Assembly: GCA_024233085.1 (NCBI GenBank)
Contig: JACKQC010000027.1
Span: 1-49,381 of the forward strand
DNA: 49,381 bases
Reading direction: 5' to 3'
Source of the DNA: Akkermansiaceae bacterium
GTDB lineage: Bacteria; Verrucomicrobiota; Verrucomicrobiia; Verrucomicrobiales; DEV007
The position numbers and the translations under genes are program-made. Below, one piece after another: positions 16,745 through 27,200 of this stretch; position 1 is the stretch's first letter; every line of letters begins with the position of its first letter. The notes beneath the pieces were generated by a model. That model saw nothing but the letters and a program-made list of their open reading frames with translations. It made no database searches and was not told the origin of the DNA.

Positions 16745-19700
16745 ATGTCCCTTCCGCGTTTCTCAAGGCGTGTTCGACGACGCGCGTTTTTCCTGCCGAT
16801 GTTCGCGGGAATTTTTGGCTTCGGATCGCTCGTCTCCGGCCTCCGCGGCCAGGAGCGTCCGCCAATCGGCGCGAACCCGGCGCTTGCACCGACACCGGCC
16901 CGAGCCGAAGCGACCCCGCCCCCTTCGCCCGCGAAATCGCCCCCGGCACCGGCCGCGGCCGAGGCGGAGATTCCCCCGTCCCTGCGTCCCTGGGCGGCTT
17001 GGGCGACATGGGATGACAAATCGGCGGGCGCGCCCCCGGTCTTCGACAAGGCGGACACGCGTCTTCCGCTCTGGCCGTCCCGGCTGAATCTCAGCGCCGG
17101 GCCCGACGGCGGCGCGTTTGACCTGGAAGTGAAGATCTTCGCCCTGGCCTGGCTCGCCCTGCCCGGTGACGAATCGGCCTGGCCCGACGACGTGAAAAGC
17201 GACGGCAACCCCGTGGTCGTCGTCGAGCGGGAAAAACGCCCCGCCGTGAAGCTCGAGCCGGGATCGCACCGGTTGACGGGGAGTTTTGCCTGGAAGCCGA
17301 TGCCCCAGCGCCTCGCGGTTCCGCCCGCGATCGGAATGCTCGCGCTGACCGTGGAAGGCAAGCCGATCGACCTGCCGAACCGGGACGAAGGCGGCTACGT
17401 CTGGCTGAAGCGCACTCAGGCCGAGCAGAACGAGCGCGAAATGCTCGAAACCCGCGTCTATCGCGTGCTCGAGGACGGCATACCCCTGTGGTTGCGCACC
17501 GAGATCGAGCTGAGCGTGGCCGGGAAAAGCCGCGAGGAAGACCTCGGCGACATCCTGCCGCAGGCCGGCGGCGCCTGGACCATCGCCTCGGTGGAGTCGC
17601 CCCTGCCCTGCGCCGCGGACGACGCCGGCCGCGTGAAGGTCCAGGTGCGGGCGGGCAAATGGACCATCGCCGTCGACGCCTTCCGCGCCGCCCCCTCCGG
17701 CGCGATCGGATACGCGGAGGGCGCCTCCCCGGTCGCGGCGGAGGAAGTCGTCGGTTTCCGCGCCCGGCCCGATTTCCGGGTGGTCGAGCTGACCGGGATC
17801 CCGCCCATCGACGTTTCCCAGACCACCTTTCCCGAAAAATGGCGCGGCCTGCCGGTCTATCACTGGAAGACCGGCGAGGGCTTTCGAATCGAGGAAAAGA
17901 TGCGCGGCATGGGCTTTCAAAAGCCGTCCGGCCTGAACGTGGAACGGGAATTCTGGCTCGACGACGGCGGCGACCTGATGACTTTCCGCGATCGGTTGCG
18001 GGGGGAAGCCCAGCAGGTCTGGCGCCTCGACGTGTCGCCGGGGCAGAGCCTGGGCGCGGTGCGCCTGCGCGGCGAGGGACAGTTGATCACGAAAAACCCG
18101 GCGACCGGCGCGAGCGGCATCGAGATCCGTGACCGGAACATCGAGCTGGAGGCCGTGGGCCGCGTCGACCGGGCGCGCGCCTTCCCCGCCAGCGGCTGGC
18201 GGGCGGACGTGGACAACTGCTCGGCCACCCTTCATCTCCCACCCGGTTGGCGGGTGCTCGCGCTCTTCGGCGCGCAATGGGTCCAGGGCGAGTGGCTGCG
18301 CTCGTGGACACTGCTCGATCTGTTTCTGCTGCTGATCTTCGCCATGGCGGTGGGCAAACTGTGGGGCTGGGCGCCGGCCCTGATCGCCGTGCTCGGCTTC
18401 GGGCTCACCTATCACGAGCCGGGCGCTCCGAAGGCGCTGTGGTTTTTCCTGCTCGTCCCGCTGGCCATCCTGCGGGTGGTGCCTTCTGGCCGGCTCCGGA
18501 AACTGGTCGCGGCCTGGAAATGGCTCGCCGCCGCCGCCTTGATCGCCTACCTCGTCCCCTTTGTCGGCGGCCAGGTGCAGGGCGTGCTCTATCCGCAGCT
18601 GGAACCGCTGCCCGGTGGATATGGAAGGACAAAAGCCGCCTACGCTCCGCGGGCGTCTTTCGAGGAAGGCGCGATTGACGTGCTGGCCGCGCCGGTCGTC
18701 AGCGCCGAAAAGATTTCCAAGATTCGAACCCGCAATGCCCAGGATACCAAGAGTTTTGGGGATTTTGACAACCTCCTCTACGATGCCCAGGCGCGCATCC
18801 AGACCGGACCGGCCATCCCCACCTGGAACTGGCGGACGGTTCGTTTTGGATGGAACGGCCCGGTCACACCGGAGGAGTCGGTGCGCGTCCTGCTCATCCC
18901 GCCAGCGCTGCAACGGGTCATCACCTTGGCGCGCGTGTTTCTCGTCATCCTCCTGGCCGTCGTTCTGCTGGAGGGTCGGCGTCTGCTGCCGCCGTTTTTG
19001 CGGAGAAAAGAGGACCCCAATCCCGCGCCGAAACCTCCGCAACAACCGCCGAAGCTTCCAAGTTCGGCGACCACCGCCTCCCTGCTGCTTTCTTTGCTGT
19101 TCCCACTGATCGCGGCCGCGCCCACCGCGCGGGCCGAGGAATTTCCGCCCCAGCCCCTCCTCGACACCCTGCGGGAACGCCTGCTGCGCCCGTCCGACGC
19201 CTTTCCGCGCGCCGCCGAGATTCCAAACGTCGCGCTGAAGCTGAGTGGCCACACCCTCGAGATGGAGGCGGAAATCCACGCCGCCGCCCGAACAGCCGTT
19301 CCGCTTCCCGGGAAATTCCCCGTTTGGTCTCCGCTCTCGGTCGAGGAAGCCGGCAAGCCGATCGAGGCCGTCGGCCGGCGCGACGGCTACCTGTGGATCG
19401 CGCTCGAGCCGGGGGTTCACAGGATTCACGTCAAAGGACTGCTGCCGAAGGCGAGCGAATGGGAATGGACCTTTCTCCTGAAACCGCGAAGGGTGGAAAT
19501 CGACGCCCCGGGCTGGAAAATCGCCGGCGTCAACCCGGCCGGCGTTCCCGAGGACCAGGTCTTCTTCGCCGTCCAGGCGCCCGCCGCCGCCGCCGAGGCC
19601 GCCTACGACCGCACGGATTTCACCCCAGCGCTGGAACTCGAGCGCGCGCTCGAAGTCGGGCTGGTCTGGAAAATCCACACCACTCTGCGCCGACTCTCGG

Positions 19701-21016
19701 CCGGCGCCAAGGCGGCGGCGCTTTCCATCCCGCTGCTGCCGGGCGAGCGGGTGTTGTCGTCGAATTTCACCGTGACCGACGGCGCCCTGCAGGCGAGGCT
19801 CGGCGGCGGCCAGAAGGAGATTTCCTGGGACAGCGAGCTGACCCCGGCCGACCGGCTGGAGCTGAGTTCCGGCGAAAACCAGGCCTGGGTCGATTCCTGG
19901 CGCCTCATCGCCTCCCCGGTCTGGAATGTCGCCTTTGACGGACTAAACCCCGTGTACGAATCGGACGCGACCGGCCTGCAACCGGTCTGGCGCCCGTGGC
20001 CGGGCGAAAAAACCGGCCTCGCCTTTTCCAAGCCCGAAGCCATCCCCGGCGCCACCATGACCATCCGCGCCGTCGAACACGACACCGATGTCGGCTCGCG
20101 CCAGCGCGTGTCGAAACTCAAGCTGAACGTGCAGGCCAGCCTCGGGCAAGACTTCGGGCTGGCGCTCGATCCCGACGCCGATGTCACCGCCCTGCGCATC
20201 GTCGACGAAAACCACCCGGAAGGCGCCCAGCAACCCGTCCGCCGCGACGGAGACAAGGTCGTCATCCCGGTGCGGCCCGGCGAGCAGACCATCGATCTCG
20301 AGTGGAAAACCAGCCGCCCGATTTCGGCCCGCGAGCGGGTGGACCGGCTCGAGATGCCCGTCGAGTGCGCCAACATTTCCACCTCGCTCGACCTGCCCGA
20401 GGACCGCTGGATACTCTGGGCGGCTGGCCCGCTGCGGGGGCCGGCGGTGCGGCTGTGGAGCGTCGCCCTGCTCGCCGTCATCGTCGCCTTCGTGCTTGGT
20501 CGCCTCGGCAAGACGCCGCTCGGCGGCCTCGCCTGGGGCTTCCTCGCGCTGGGGCTCACGCAGGTGCATCCCGCCGCCGGGCTCACGGTGGTGGCGTGGT
20601 TTTTCCTGCTCGCGTGGCGCGGCTCGGACGCGGGCACCGAGCTTCGCCCGTTTTGGTTCAATGTCGTGCAGCTCCTCATCATCGCCGCCGCGATTCCCGT
20701 GGTCTCGACCGTCCTGTATGTCCTGCATCGCGGCCTGCTCGGCACGCCCGAGATGATGGTGGAGGGAAACGGCTCTTTTGGGACCCATCTCCGCTGGTTT
20801 GCCCAGCGAACGGATGGCGCCCTGCCCGAAGCGGGCGCCATCGGGGTGTCGATCTGGTGGTATCGCCTGCTGATGCTGGCCTGGGCGCTGTGGCTGGCCT
20901 CGTCCTCCCTGCGCTGGATCCGCTGGGGCTGGGCACAGTTCTCCCGGCAATCGATTTTCAAGCCCTTCCGGTCCAAAGTGCGACGAAGCGACCAGGCCCC
21001 AAGCAAGAGTGGTTAG
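16745..21016 (+). CDS. Giant multi-pass envelope protein of unknown function
   Basis: A 1423-residue protein I cannot assign to a named family. The ATG at 16745 gives a signal-like N terminus (SRRVRRRAFFLPMFAGIFGF). A proline/alanine-rich linker (about 40-75) precedes a beta-rich extracytoplasmic region to about residue 500. Membrane segments follow at about 518-615 (LLDLFLLLIFAMAVG, LWFFLLVPLAILRVV), then one near 725 (VFLVILLAVVLLEG). At about 778-798 lies a segment ending in a signal-peptidase-like site (LLLSLLFPLIAAAPTARA). A second beta-rich region (about 800-1230) is followed by four or more C-terminal membrane segments. The protein thus has two similar halves, each export signal, beta region, membrane bundle. 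No catalytic motif was recognised. The last codons are followed by the putative defence operon. Confidence 0.75.
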   Translation: MSLPRFSRRVRRRAFFLPMFAGIFGFGSLVSGLRGQERPPIGANPALAPTPARAEATPPPSPAKSPPAPAAAEAEIPPSLRPWAAWATWDDKSAGAPPVFDKADTRLPLWPSRLNLSAGPDGGAFDLEVKIFALAWLALPGDESAWPDDVKSDGNPVVVVEREKRPAVKLEPGSHRLTGSFAWKPMPQRLAVPPAIGMLALTVEGKPIDLPNRDEGGYVWLKRTQAEQNEREMLETRVYRVLEDGIPLWLRTEIELSVAGKSREEDLGDILPQAGGAWTIASVESPLPCAADDAGRVKVQVRAGKWTIAVDAFRAAPSGAIGYAEGASPVAAEEVVGFRARPDFRVVELTGIPPIDVSQTTFPEKWRGLPVYHWKTGEGFRIEEKMRGMGFQKPSGLNVEREFWLDDGGDLMTFRDRLRGEAQQVWRLDVSPGQSLGAVRLRGEGQLITKNPATGASGIEIRDRNIELEAVGRVDRARAFPASGWRADVDNCSATLHLPPGWRVLALFGAQWVQGEWLRSWTLLDLFLLLIFAMAVGKLWGWAPALIAVLGFGLTYHEPGAPKALWFFLLVPLAILRVVPSGRLRKLVAAWKWLAAAALIAYLVPFVGGQVQGVLYPQLEPLPGGYGRTKAAYAPRASFEEGAIDVLAAPVVSAEKISKIRTRNAQDTKSFGDFDNLLYDAQARIQTGPAIPTWNWRTVRFGWNGPVTPEESVRVLLIPPALQRVITLARVFLVILLAVVLLEGRRLLPPFLRRKEDPNPAPKPPQQPPKLPSSATTASLLLSLLFPLIAAAPTARAEEFPPQPLLDTLRERLLRPSDAFPRAAEIPNVALKLSGHTLEMEAEIHAAARTAVPLPGKFPVWSPLSVEEAGKPIEAVGRRDGYLWIALEPGVHRIHVKGLLPKASEWEWTFLLKPRRVEIDAPGWKIAGVNPAGVPEDQVFFAVQAPAAAAEAAYDRTDFTPALELERALEVGLVWKIHTTLRRLSAGAKAAALSIPLLPGERVLSSNFTVTDGALQARLGGGQKEISWDSELTPADRLELSSGENQAWVDSWRLIASPVWNVAFDGLNPVYESDATGLQPVWRPWPGEKTGLAFSKPEAIPGATMTIRAVEHDTDVGSRQRVSKLKLNVQASLGQDFGLALDPDADVTALRIVDENHPEGAQQPVRRDGDKVVIPVRPGEQTIDLEWKTSRPISARERVDRLEMPVECANISTSLDLPEDRWILWAAGPLRGPAVRLWSVALLAVIVAFVLGRLGKTPLGGLAWGFLALGLTQVHPAAGLTVVAWFFLLAWRGSDAGTELRPFWFNVVQLLIIAAAIPVVSTVLYVLHRGLLGTPEMMVEGNGSFGTHLRWFAQRTDGALPEAGAIGVSIWWYRLLMLAWALWLASSSLRWIRWGWAQFSRQSIFKPFRSKVRRSDQAPSKSG

Positions 21017-21288
21017 GAAATCAAGGCAACTCTGTCGGGTCAATGTGATGGTGGGCGCGAGTGGTTGCGTTTCTCAAAATCCGGCATGAAAATTCCGTAG
21101 GCCGAAATGGAAGCTCGGGACCAAGACGGCAATCAGCCCCTCACCCGACCAACCATCGCGTATCGACTGCGCGTTGGTGAGGTCGCGCGCCTTTCTTTTA
21201 TATAACTTAGCAGACCCGAACACGCTCGCGCCCGAGAAAGGTGCTATCTTCGTTAGTCTGGCTGATTAGTACGGTTTCGCCTTGACCT
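21017..21288. other. Non-coding region upstream of the putative defence operon
   Basis: No gene or RNA was recognised. The stretch is visibly richer in A and T toward its end, with TTTCTTTTATA at 21192-21202 repeated exactly at 21379-21389 inside the 40-aa ORF. The first copy could supply a -10-like promoter element. Nothing resembling an attachment site was found. Confidence 0.4.
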
Positions 21289-21411
21289 ATGTCGGTGGAA
21301 AAGCTTCCTATTGGTAAACCGAAAGGACGCAAAATTGGGACACGAAAGAAAGGGAAAGTGATCCGCCCAACCGCGTTTTTTCTTTTATACGAAGTCGTAA
21401 ATCGTAAATGA
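21289..21411 (+). CDS. Small basic ORF (40 aa) coupled to the 957-aa gene
   Basis: ATG at 21289 opens a 40-residue frame very rich in Lys and Arg: MSVEKLPIGKPKGRKIG, then TRKKGKVIRPTAFF and a C-terminal VVNRK. An in-frame stop lies two codons upstream, so this ATG is the only start. Its TGA stop overlaps the ATG of the next gene as ATGA (21408-21411), the classic arrangement for translational coupling. KPKGRKIG has some resemblance to an AT-hook. No clear Shine-Dalgarno sequence precedes it. It may be a leader that tunes expression of the following gene, a small nucleic-acid-binding protein, or a chance ORF. Confidence 0.4.
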   Translation: MSVEKLPIGKPKGRKIGTRKKGKVIRPTAFFLLYEVVNRK

Positions 21412-24281
21412 GCGTGCTTACCGGCATCGATCCGGCGGAATCGAAAGCGACAGGCGTCCTTTTCCGCAGACTCCTGGAACGCCAGCAAACCGAAATCGGG
21501 AGCCGGGTTCCGTGGTCGATCGCGGAATTGAATCTGGAGGACGAAGATCTGAATGTGTTGGTTCGCTGGCTTACTTCGGGTGCTCGCACGGCGATTGTCT
21601 TGGCGGAAGCGAGCAGTTGGGGAAGTCATCTCGACCCGGAAAGGCGGTATCACGATCCGATCGTGACCGGTCTTCTTCTGCACGCGCTTTATGCTGAATT
21701 CGTTCGCCGACATGGCAGCGAGGGGAGCTACTGGGGTTCAATCCGGAAGTTGGACTGGTCCGATGTCAACGACTCGCGCCTGTTCCATCCCAACGGCCAG
21801 CCCACTCCGTTCCATCGGGCTGTCCTCGAGCGGACCGCGCAAGAGCTTCATCTGCGCAACGCTTTCGGGCTCGAGGGAACGCAGCAATGGTTTTCCACGG
21901 GGTATCTTCAGTTCGGCTTCACTCGAAAGGGATTCAACCACCGACTGCCCGAATGGCTCAGCTACCCGGGACACGCCACCAGTGCGATCGAGGCGCTCAC
22001 GGCGGAGCCAGACCTGATGAGTGATTCTTTCCTTTCTGTCTGGCAGAGTCTGCGCGGTTTTCGTAACGGCAACCTGACGGAACCTCAAACCAGGAACAAG
22101 CTCTCCGCTTCTCCCTGGATTCTAGACGAGTGGCTGGATGAATTAATCAAGGCAGCTCGCCGCAGGATGCACTTAAGCCCGTCTTCAGGCTCGGCGGACA
22201 CTTTCGATCGGATGGTGGCGTTCCTGAGTCCTCCCCGTCTTGTCTTTGATGGGTATCATCAACCGGGATTCGAAACCGGGATTTCCCATCTTGCGGATTT
22301 TGATCTGCCCTCGGATTCATATCGGTTAATGATCGCCGGAAAGGAACGGGCGGCTATTCATCGGGATTCACACGGGGATCTTCTTTGCAACACGCTTGCA
22401 CCCATTCGTCTGCCTTGGACCACACAGCAGACGACTGCGCAGCTGGAAGAGACGAACAGTTTTCGCATCGCCGAGTCCCAGTCGCTGACCTGTTGGCTGG
22501 CCGACGAATGGATCCAAGTATTCAATGCCGACGGAACCCGAATGGAAGACGCCTATTCCCTCTCGGGAAGCTACTCGGGAGGATGGCACCTTCTTTGCCC
22601 GGTTTCGCTCGAATTAAGAGTGGGGCGCGTGCTCAGCCAATGGACGGCACCGGACCAGAGTTGGAGAATCATGACGATCGATGGCTCTGAGGACGCCGCC
22701 TTATCCCTGGAAGGGGAGATCATCTGGACGCTGGCGGAAGCTCGACAGCAAGGCCGGGAACAAGCGGACCTCCTATCTGGCGTGGATCTTCGGGTGGAAA
22801 CGCTGAGGGAAAACGCGACACGCACGAACGTACACCTATTTCTGCCCGACGGCTGCGCGCTACGTTGGGCCAGGACAGCGAGACAGGAGGTAGGTTGGAC
22901 GACCAACAATCTCATCGCTTCGATCGAAGTCACCCAAGAGCATCTGGAGCGAGGAATCCAGTTCACTCTGGGACTGGTCGCGAATGGTAAGCTCTGCCGG
23001 AAACATGTGCGACGCCCGATTCCCTTTGAGGGCGTGGCCTGGTTTCGAGGAACGAGATGCACCCGTGGGACGATCTCCGTGTTGAATGCCTGGGAGGGAC
23101 GGGCGAGCCGAGTCCGCATTTCTCCCCGGCGAGAAAACGAGGCGGAAGATCCGAGCCATTTCGTGGTCACGGAGGGTCCCAAGCTGGTTAGAAGACTTCG
23201 GGAGGGACCTCTCACGTTGGGGCACTTGTCCGGTCTCGGGGCTCCTCTGAATGTTTGGAGGAATCAATACAACGAGTCGGAGCCCGTTCTAGAACTTGCT
23301 CACGCCGTGATCGACGGCGGATTGATTCATCATGTCACCATCGATGCCGAGAAGATTCACCTGCACCCGGCGCCTGGGTCGTTTCTTCGCGACGATTTCC
23401 AGTGCTGTGCCTGGGTAGGGAGTCAGGAAGTTCCCATGCGGCTCGAAAAATTGTCCCTGGCTTGCGAGAAGGATGAAGAATGGGAGACTTGGACCGCTCC
23501 AAATGAGTATGCCCATCAGTCCGTCAACAGCATCGGCATCTTTTTCGAAGGAACCTGCATCGGATCGTGGTGGAACTTGAACCGGTGGACCTTGGCGCTG
23601 CCCCAGTGCCCCGACCATGTGGCTGCCGATGAATACGCCAAGATTATTCGTGTCTTTCGAAGCCCCATTCGCTATCGCCGTATCCGAAATTACATCGGGG
23701 ATTTTCTCAAAAGGTTCCCCGGAGAGATTCTGTCAACTTGGTTGAGTCAGGAAACGGATGTGGTTCTGGCCGCGGACTATCGGGGAATCACCGATCTCAC
23801 CGATCGTGCCGATTGGATCCGGGCCACCGGGATCCTTTTCGAACGGCGAGAGATCCCTCTCTCGATAGAAGACGCCAGCCAAATCTTGGAGGAATTTGCC
23901 CCCAATCTCTCGACTCGGAATCCCGAGTCCCAGTTGATCGATTCGGTCAGTGAGCTCAGCAACGCTTCCCCGCTCTTGGCCAGCGCAGTATTGAAAACAT
24001 GGCTGACTGATTTTGCACTGGAGTCTCTTGGCCGCGGCCGCACCCGGGAAATCCGGGATGAGATCGCCTGCATCCTGCGTCCTTCCGACGCTCGCTTGGA
24101 GGACTTCTGTAGAAATGTTATTCGGGCCGATGACTACTTCGTTATCCACCACTGCGAAGCCTTCGCTAACAGTTGGCCCTATCTTCCCCTCGATCAAAAA
24201 CGGAACATTAGCGCTTTGTTCGAGCACGATGTGACTCGAAAACTGGCCACCTCCGAGCGCATTCAACGCATCATTCTGTAA
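21408..24281 (+). CDS. 957-aa protein of unknown fold, candidate Druantia type III DruH
   Basis: A large, soluble-looking protein without signal peptide or membrane segments. I recognise no catalytic motif in it. Its value comes from context: the stop is 12 bases before a helicase gene of the DruE type on the same strand, and its start overlaps the stop of a small basic ORF. In the published Druantia type III defence systems a large protein of unknown domain content (DruH) is paired with the DruE helicase, and size and order here agree with that. Its codon use looks less GC-biased than the flanking genes, consistent with horizontal acquisition. The DruH label is an inference; this could equally be an unrelated helicase partner of a new system. 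Confidence 0.6.
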   Translation: MSVLTGIDPAESKATGVLFRRLLERQQTEIGSRVPWSIAELNLEDEDLNVLVRWLTSGARTAIVLAEASSWGSHLDPERRYHDPIVTGLLLHALYAEFVRRHGSEGSYWGSIRKLDWSDVNDSRLFHPNGQPTPFHRAVLERTAQELHLRNAFGLEGTQQWFSTGYLQFGFTRKGFNHRLPEWLSYPGHATSAIEALTAEPDLMSDSFLSVWQSLRGFRNGNLTEPQTRNKLSASPWILDEWLDELIKAARRRMHLSPSSGSADTFDRMVAFLSPPRLVFDGYHQPGFETGISHLADFDLPSDSYRLMIAGKERAAIHRDSHGDLLCNTLAPIRLPWTTQQTTAQLEETNSFRIAESQSLTCWLADEWIQVFNADGTRMEDAYSLSGSYSGGWHLLCPVSLELRVGRVLSQWTAPDQSWRIMTIDGSEDAALSLEGEIIWTLAEARQQGREQADLLSGVDLRVETLRENATRTNVHLFLPDGCALRWARTARQEVGWTTNNLIASIEVTQEHLERGIQFTLGLVANGKLCRKHVRRPIPFEGVAWFRGTRCTRGTISVLNAWEGRASRVRISPRRENEAEDPSHFVVTEGPKLVRRLREGPLTLGHLSGLGAPLNVWRNQYNESEPVLELAHAVIDGGLIHHVTIDAEKIHLHPAPGSFLRDDFQCCAWVGSQEVPMRLEKLSLACEKDEEWETWTAPNEYAHQSVNSIGIFFEGTCIGSWWNLNRWTLALPQCPDHVAADEYAKIIRVFRSPIRYRRIRNYIGDFLKRFPGEILSTWLSQETDVVLAADYRGITDLTDRADWIRATGILFERREIPLSIEDASQILEEFAPNLSTRNPESQLIDSVSELSNASPLLASAVLKTWLTDFALESLGRGRTREIRDEIACILRPSDARLEDFCRNVIRADDYFVIHHCEAFANSWPYLPLDQKRNISALFEHDVTRKLATSERIQRIIL

Positions 24282-24293
24282 CCATCCCGCATC

Positions 24294-27200
24294 ATGTCCC
24301 AGATCAACGCACTCGAAGTCACCCGGCGGCTCAAGGATCGCATGGTCGAGTTCTCTCTCGATGACAACTACGTCCGCGACGAACATCTTCGTTCCGCCCT
24401 GAAGTCTCTGATCTCTGGTTTAGCTCAGGAAGGCGGACTCGCCAGTGACGTGTGGGTCGAAGGGGCCTTCCCGTCCCGTGCTGCGGAACAAACCCTTCAG
24501 CAGATTGTCGATTCTGGGGAGTTCGATTTCAATCTTGCCGCCGTCCTCGATGCCGCCGGTGCCTTCCCTCTGGACCGGTTCCCCTACCAGCATCAGCAGG
24601 AGAGCCTCGCCGTCGCCCGAGCAGGCTACTCGGCTGAAACCAAGCCAGCAGTCGTGGTTTCGGCCGGCACCGGAGCCGGTAAGACCGAAAGCTTTCTGCT
24701 CCCCCTCCTGGACGACATCTACCGCCATTCTCCCGCTGATGGGGAAGGGGTTACGGCGATCATTCTCTACCCTATGAATGCCTTGGTGAACGACCAGGTT
24801 GATCGTCTACAAGAGTGGCTATCAGGCCAGGATCGAGCCACCTTTATCCACTTCACCTCGGAAACCCCGGAAACGGTCCGACTTGCCAATAAACAAGGCC
24901 TCGTCGATCTCGGTCCTTGTCGCTACCGTTCCCGCGACCATGCGCGTGGAGTGGAAAATCGCAATGGACACCGACTTGATGAAAGGGGTCCAGTACCTCG
25001 CATTCTGGTGACCAACTACTCGATGCTCGAGTATATGCTTTGCCGTCCCCAGGACTTCGTGTTCTTCGGTAGAAACCTCCGTTCCATCGTCCTGGACGAA
25101 GCGCACCTCTACACGGGCAATCTCGCCGCGGAGATCTCGCTTCTCCTCTGTCGCGTCTATGAGAAATGCCGCCTTTCCTCCCGTGACATCGTCCACTATG
25201 CGACCTCGGCGACCATCGGCGGCACGGACGACCCCAATCGCGTGCTGGGCGGCTTCGCATCCAAGCTTTTCGGTAAGCCCCAGAGTGCGGTGAAAGTTAT
25301 TCTCGGTGACAGGATCGATTCCCCTGTGCCTGAAGAAATGCGCGAGTCACGGCCAGAACCGGAGTCCGCTGAAGCGATCGCCTCCCCGGCATGGCCGGCA
25401 GGCTTTCAGACCATCACCGTGGATGACGAGGGGGACGCCCAGTTGGCGAGTGTCGATGAAGAAACTTGGACCGCTCTTCAGTCCCTGCTCGTGCCTCTGT
25501 TCCCGGGGGATGAGGACCGGTTGAAGGGCGTCTTCTCCCGCTTTGGAGACGAGAAAAAACCTGCTCCTCTCCTTCACGAGGTGCTCTGCCATTGCCCGGC
25601 GTTTGCTGCCATCGTGGAGGCGCTCCGCCAGAACGAGCGCATGCCGATCTCCGAATTGGTCGCCGCAGTCTTCGGTCGGCTGGACTCCATCGCTGTCGAG
25701 GCGGTCCGCCGTCTCCTCTCCATGGGCGCCATGGCCCGCCCAACTTCGGGAGCCTATCCTCATCTACCGAACCGGATTCACTATCTCATTCGCGGAATGG
25801 ACGGGATTCTTTTTTCCTTCAATGCAGCGGCTGCTCCCCGTAAAGAAGTCAAAGTCGGAGATGTCGGCTATCTGCTTTCGCCCTCGGCGGAGACTGCGCG
25901 ACAGATCGAGGATCCCACCGTGCCCCTCACTTTGGCTCGGTGTGGCAATTCCGGAGAGTGGTTCGTGGCCGCTTTCGAGCGGGCCGGGATTCTCTCCGCG
26001 TTACCTCCATCGATTGTCATGGGATTCGAGCAGGATGCCGCCATCCTCGATGGAATCCGTTATTTCTCTGTCACCTCCTATCCGGAAGGCAGCGAATTCG
26101 GGTTCGATCCCACCACGGGAAAACTCGAGGCGCCCGGGGCGGGCAAAGTGTCCTTGTGGGAATTGCGGGATTGTCCCGCGACCGGGAACCGAGTTGGCGA
26201 TTCGGTCAACTTTTTCGCCCGGCGTTCTCGGCTGCAACTCTCCCTCCTGGCGGAAGCCGCCCTGATGGAGATGCCGGTCTATCCCGACGTCTCCAAGCAA
26301 TGGAAACCCGCCGAAGGGCGGCGGCTTCTGATCTTCAGCGACAGCCGAACCGAGGCCGCGCGACTCGGGCCGCGATTCACCCGTCAGCATGAACTTCAGC
26401 TTGTGCGAGCCGCAGTGGCCGAGTCACTCGCCACCGGCGGCGGCGCCGATCCCCGTATCATTGAAATGCTCAGGAGACGAATTGCTGAAGCCCGTAAGCA
26501 GATGGCCAACTTGGCAGAAGACGATCCCGTTCGCGAGATGCTGGTGGAGGAGGTCGAAAAATATGAGGCCAATCTGCTCCGAAGCACCGAGGGCGAGAGC
26601 ATGGAAAGGTGGGCAAAGCGTGTCGAGAAAAGCCCGCGAATGTTCCAGATCCTCGACCTCGAGTTCGGGCGCAAGCATACCGTCGATGATCCGGACAAGA
26701 AATGGAGCCAGCAGGCCTGGGAAACCAACCGGGATGAAGTCGTCAAAGAAAGTATCGGCTACCTTTCGGCCGAGTTCGCCAGGCGCACCCTGTGGCCGAG
26801 CGTAACTCTCGAGACCGGTGGGCTTGCCGAAGTCGTCTATTACGGGATCTCTGATTGGGAACCCTCACCAGTGTTCCGGTCCCAACTCCCGCCCGTCGTG
26901 GAAGAAAAGCTTACGCCGGTCTGGCCCGACCTCGTCGCGGCCCTTTTGGACGAGGTCCGGACTAACGGCGCGGTGACCCTGGGGTCGCGCGAGTTGGACC
27001 AATCCTACGAGTATGCCGGTGCCTCGGTGGGGCGTTATCTCACCCTCACCGGTCGTTACAAGTCGGTCGTCATCCCCCTGCAATCCTTGACTCGCCGCTC
27101 CAAGGTTCATCGTTTCGTCGTTGAAGTCCTCCGCAGAGCTGGCCTTGAGGCTGATCAACTTGATGCCAAGGCCGACGATCTCCTCGAGGCTGTCTTCGTC

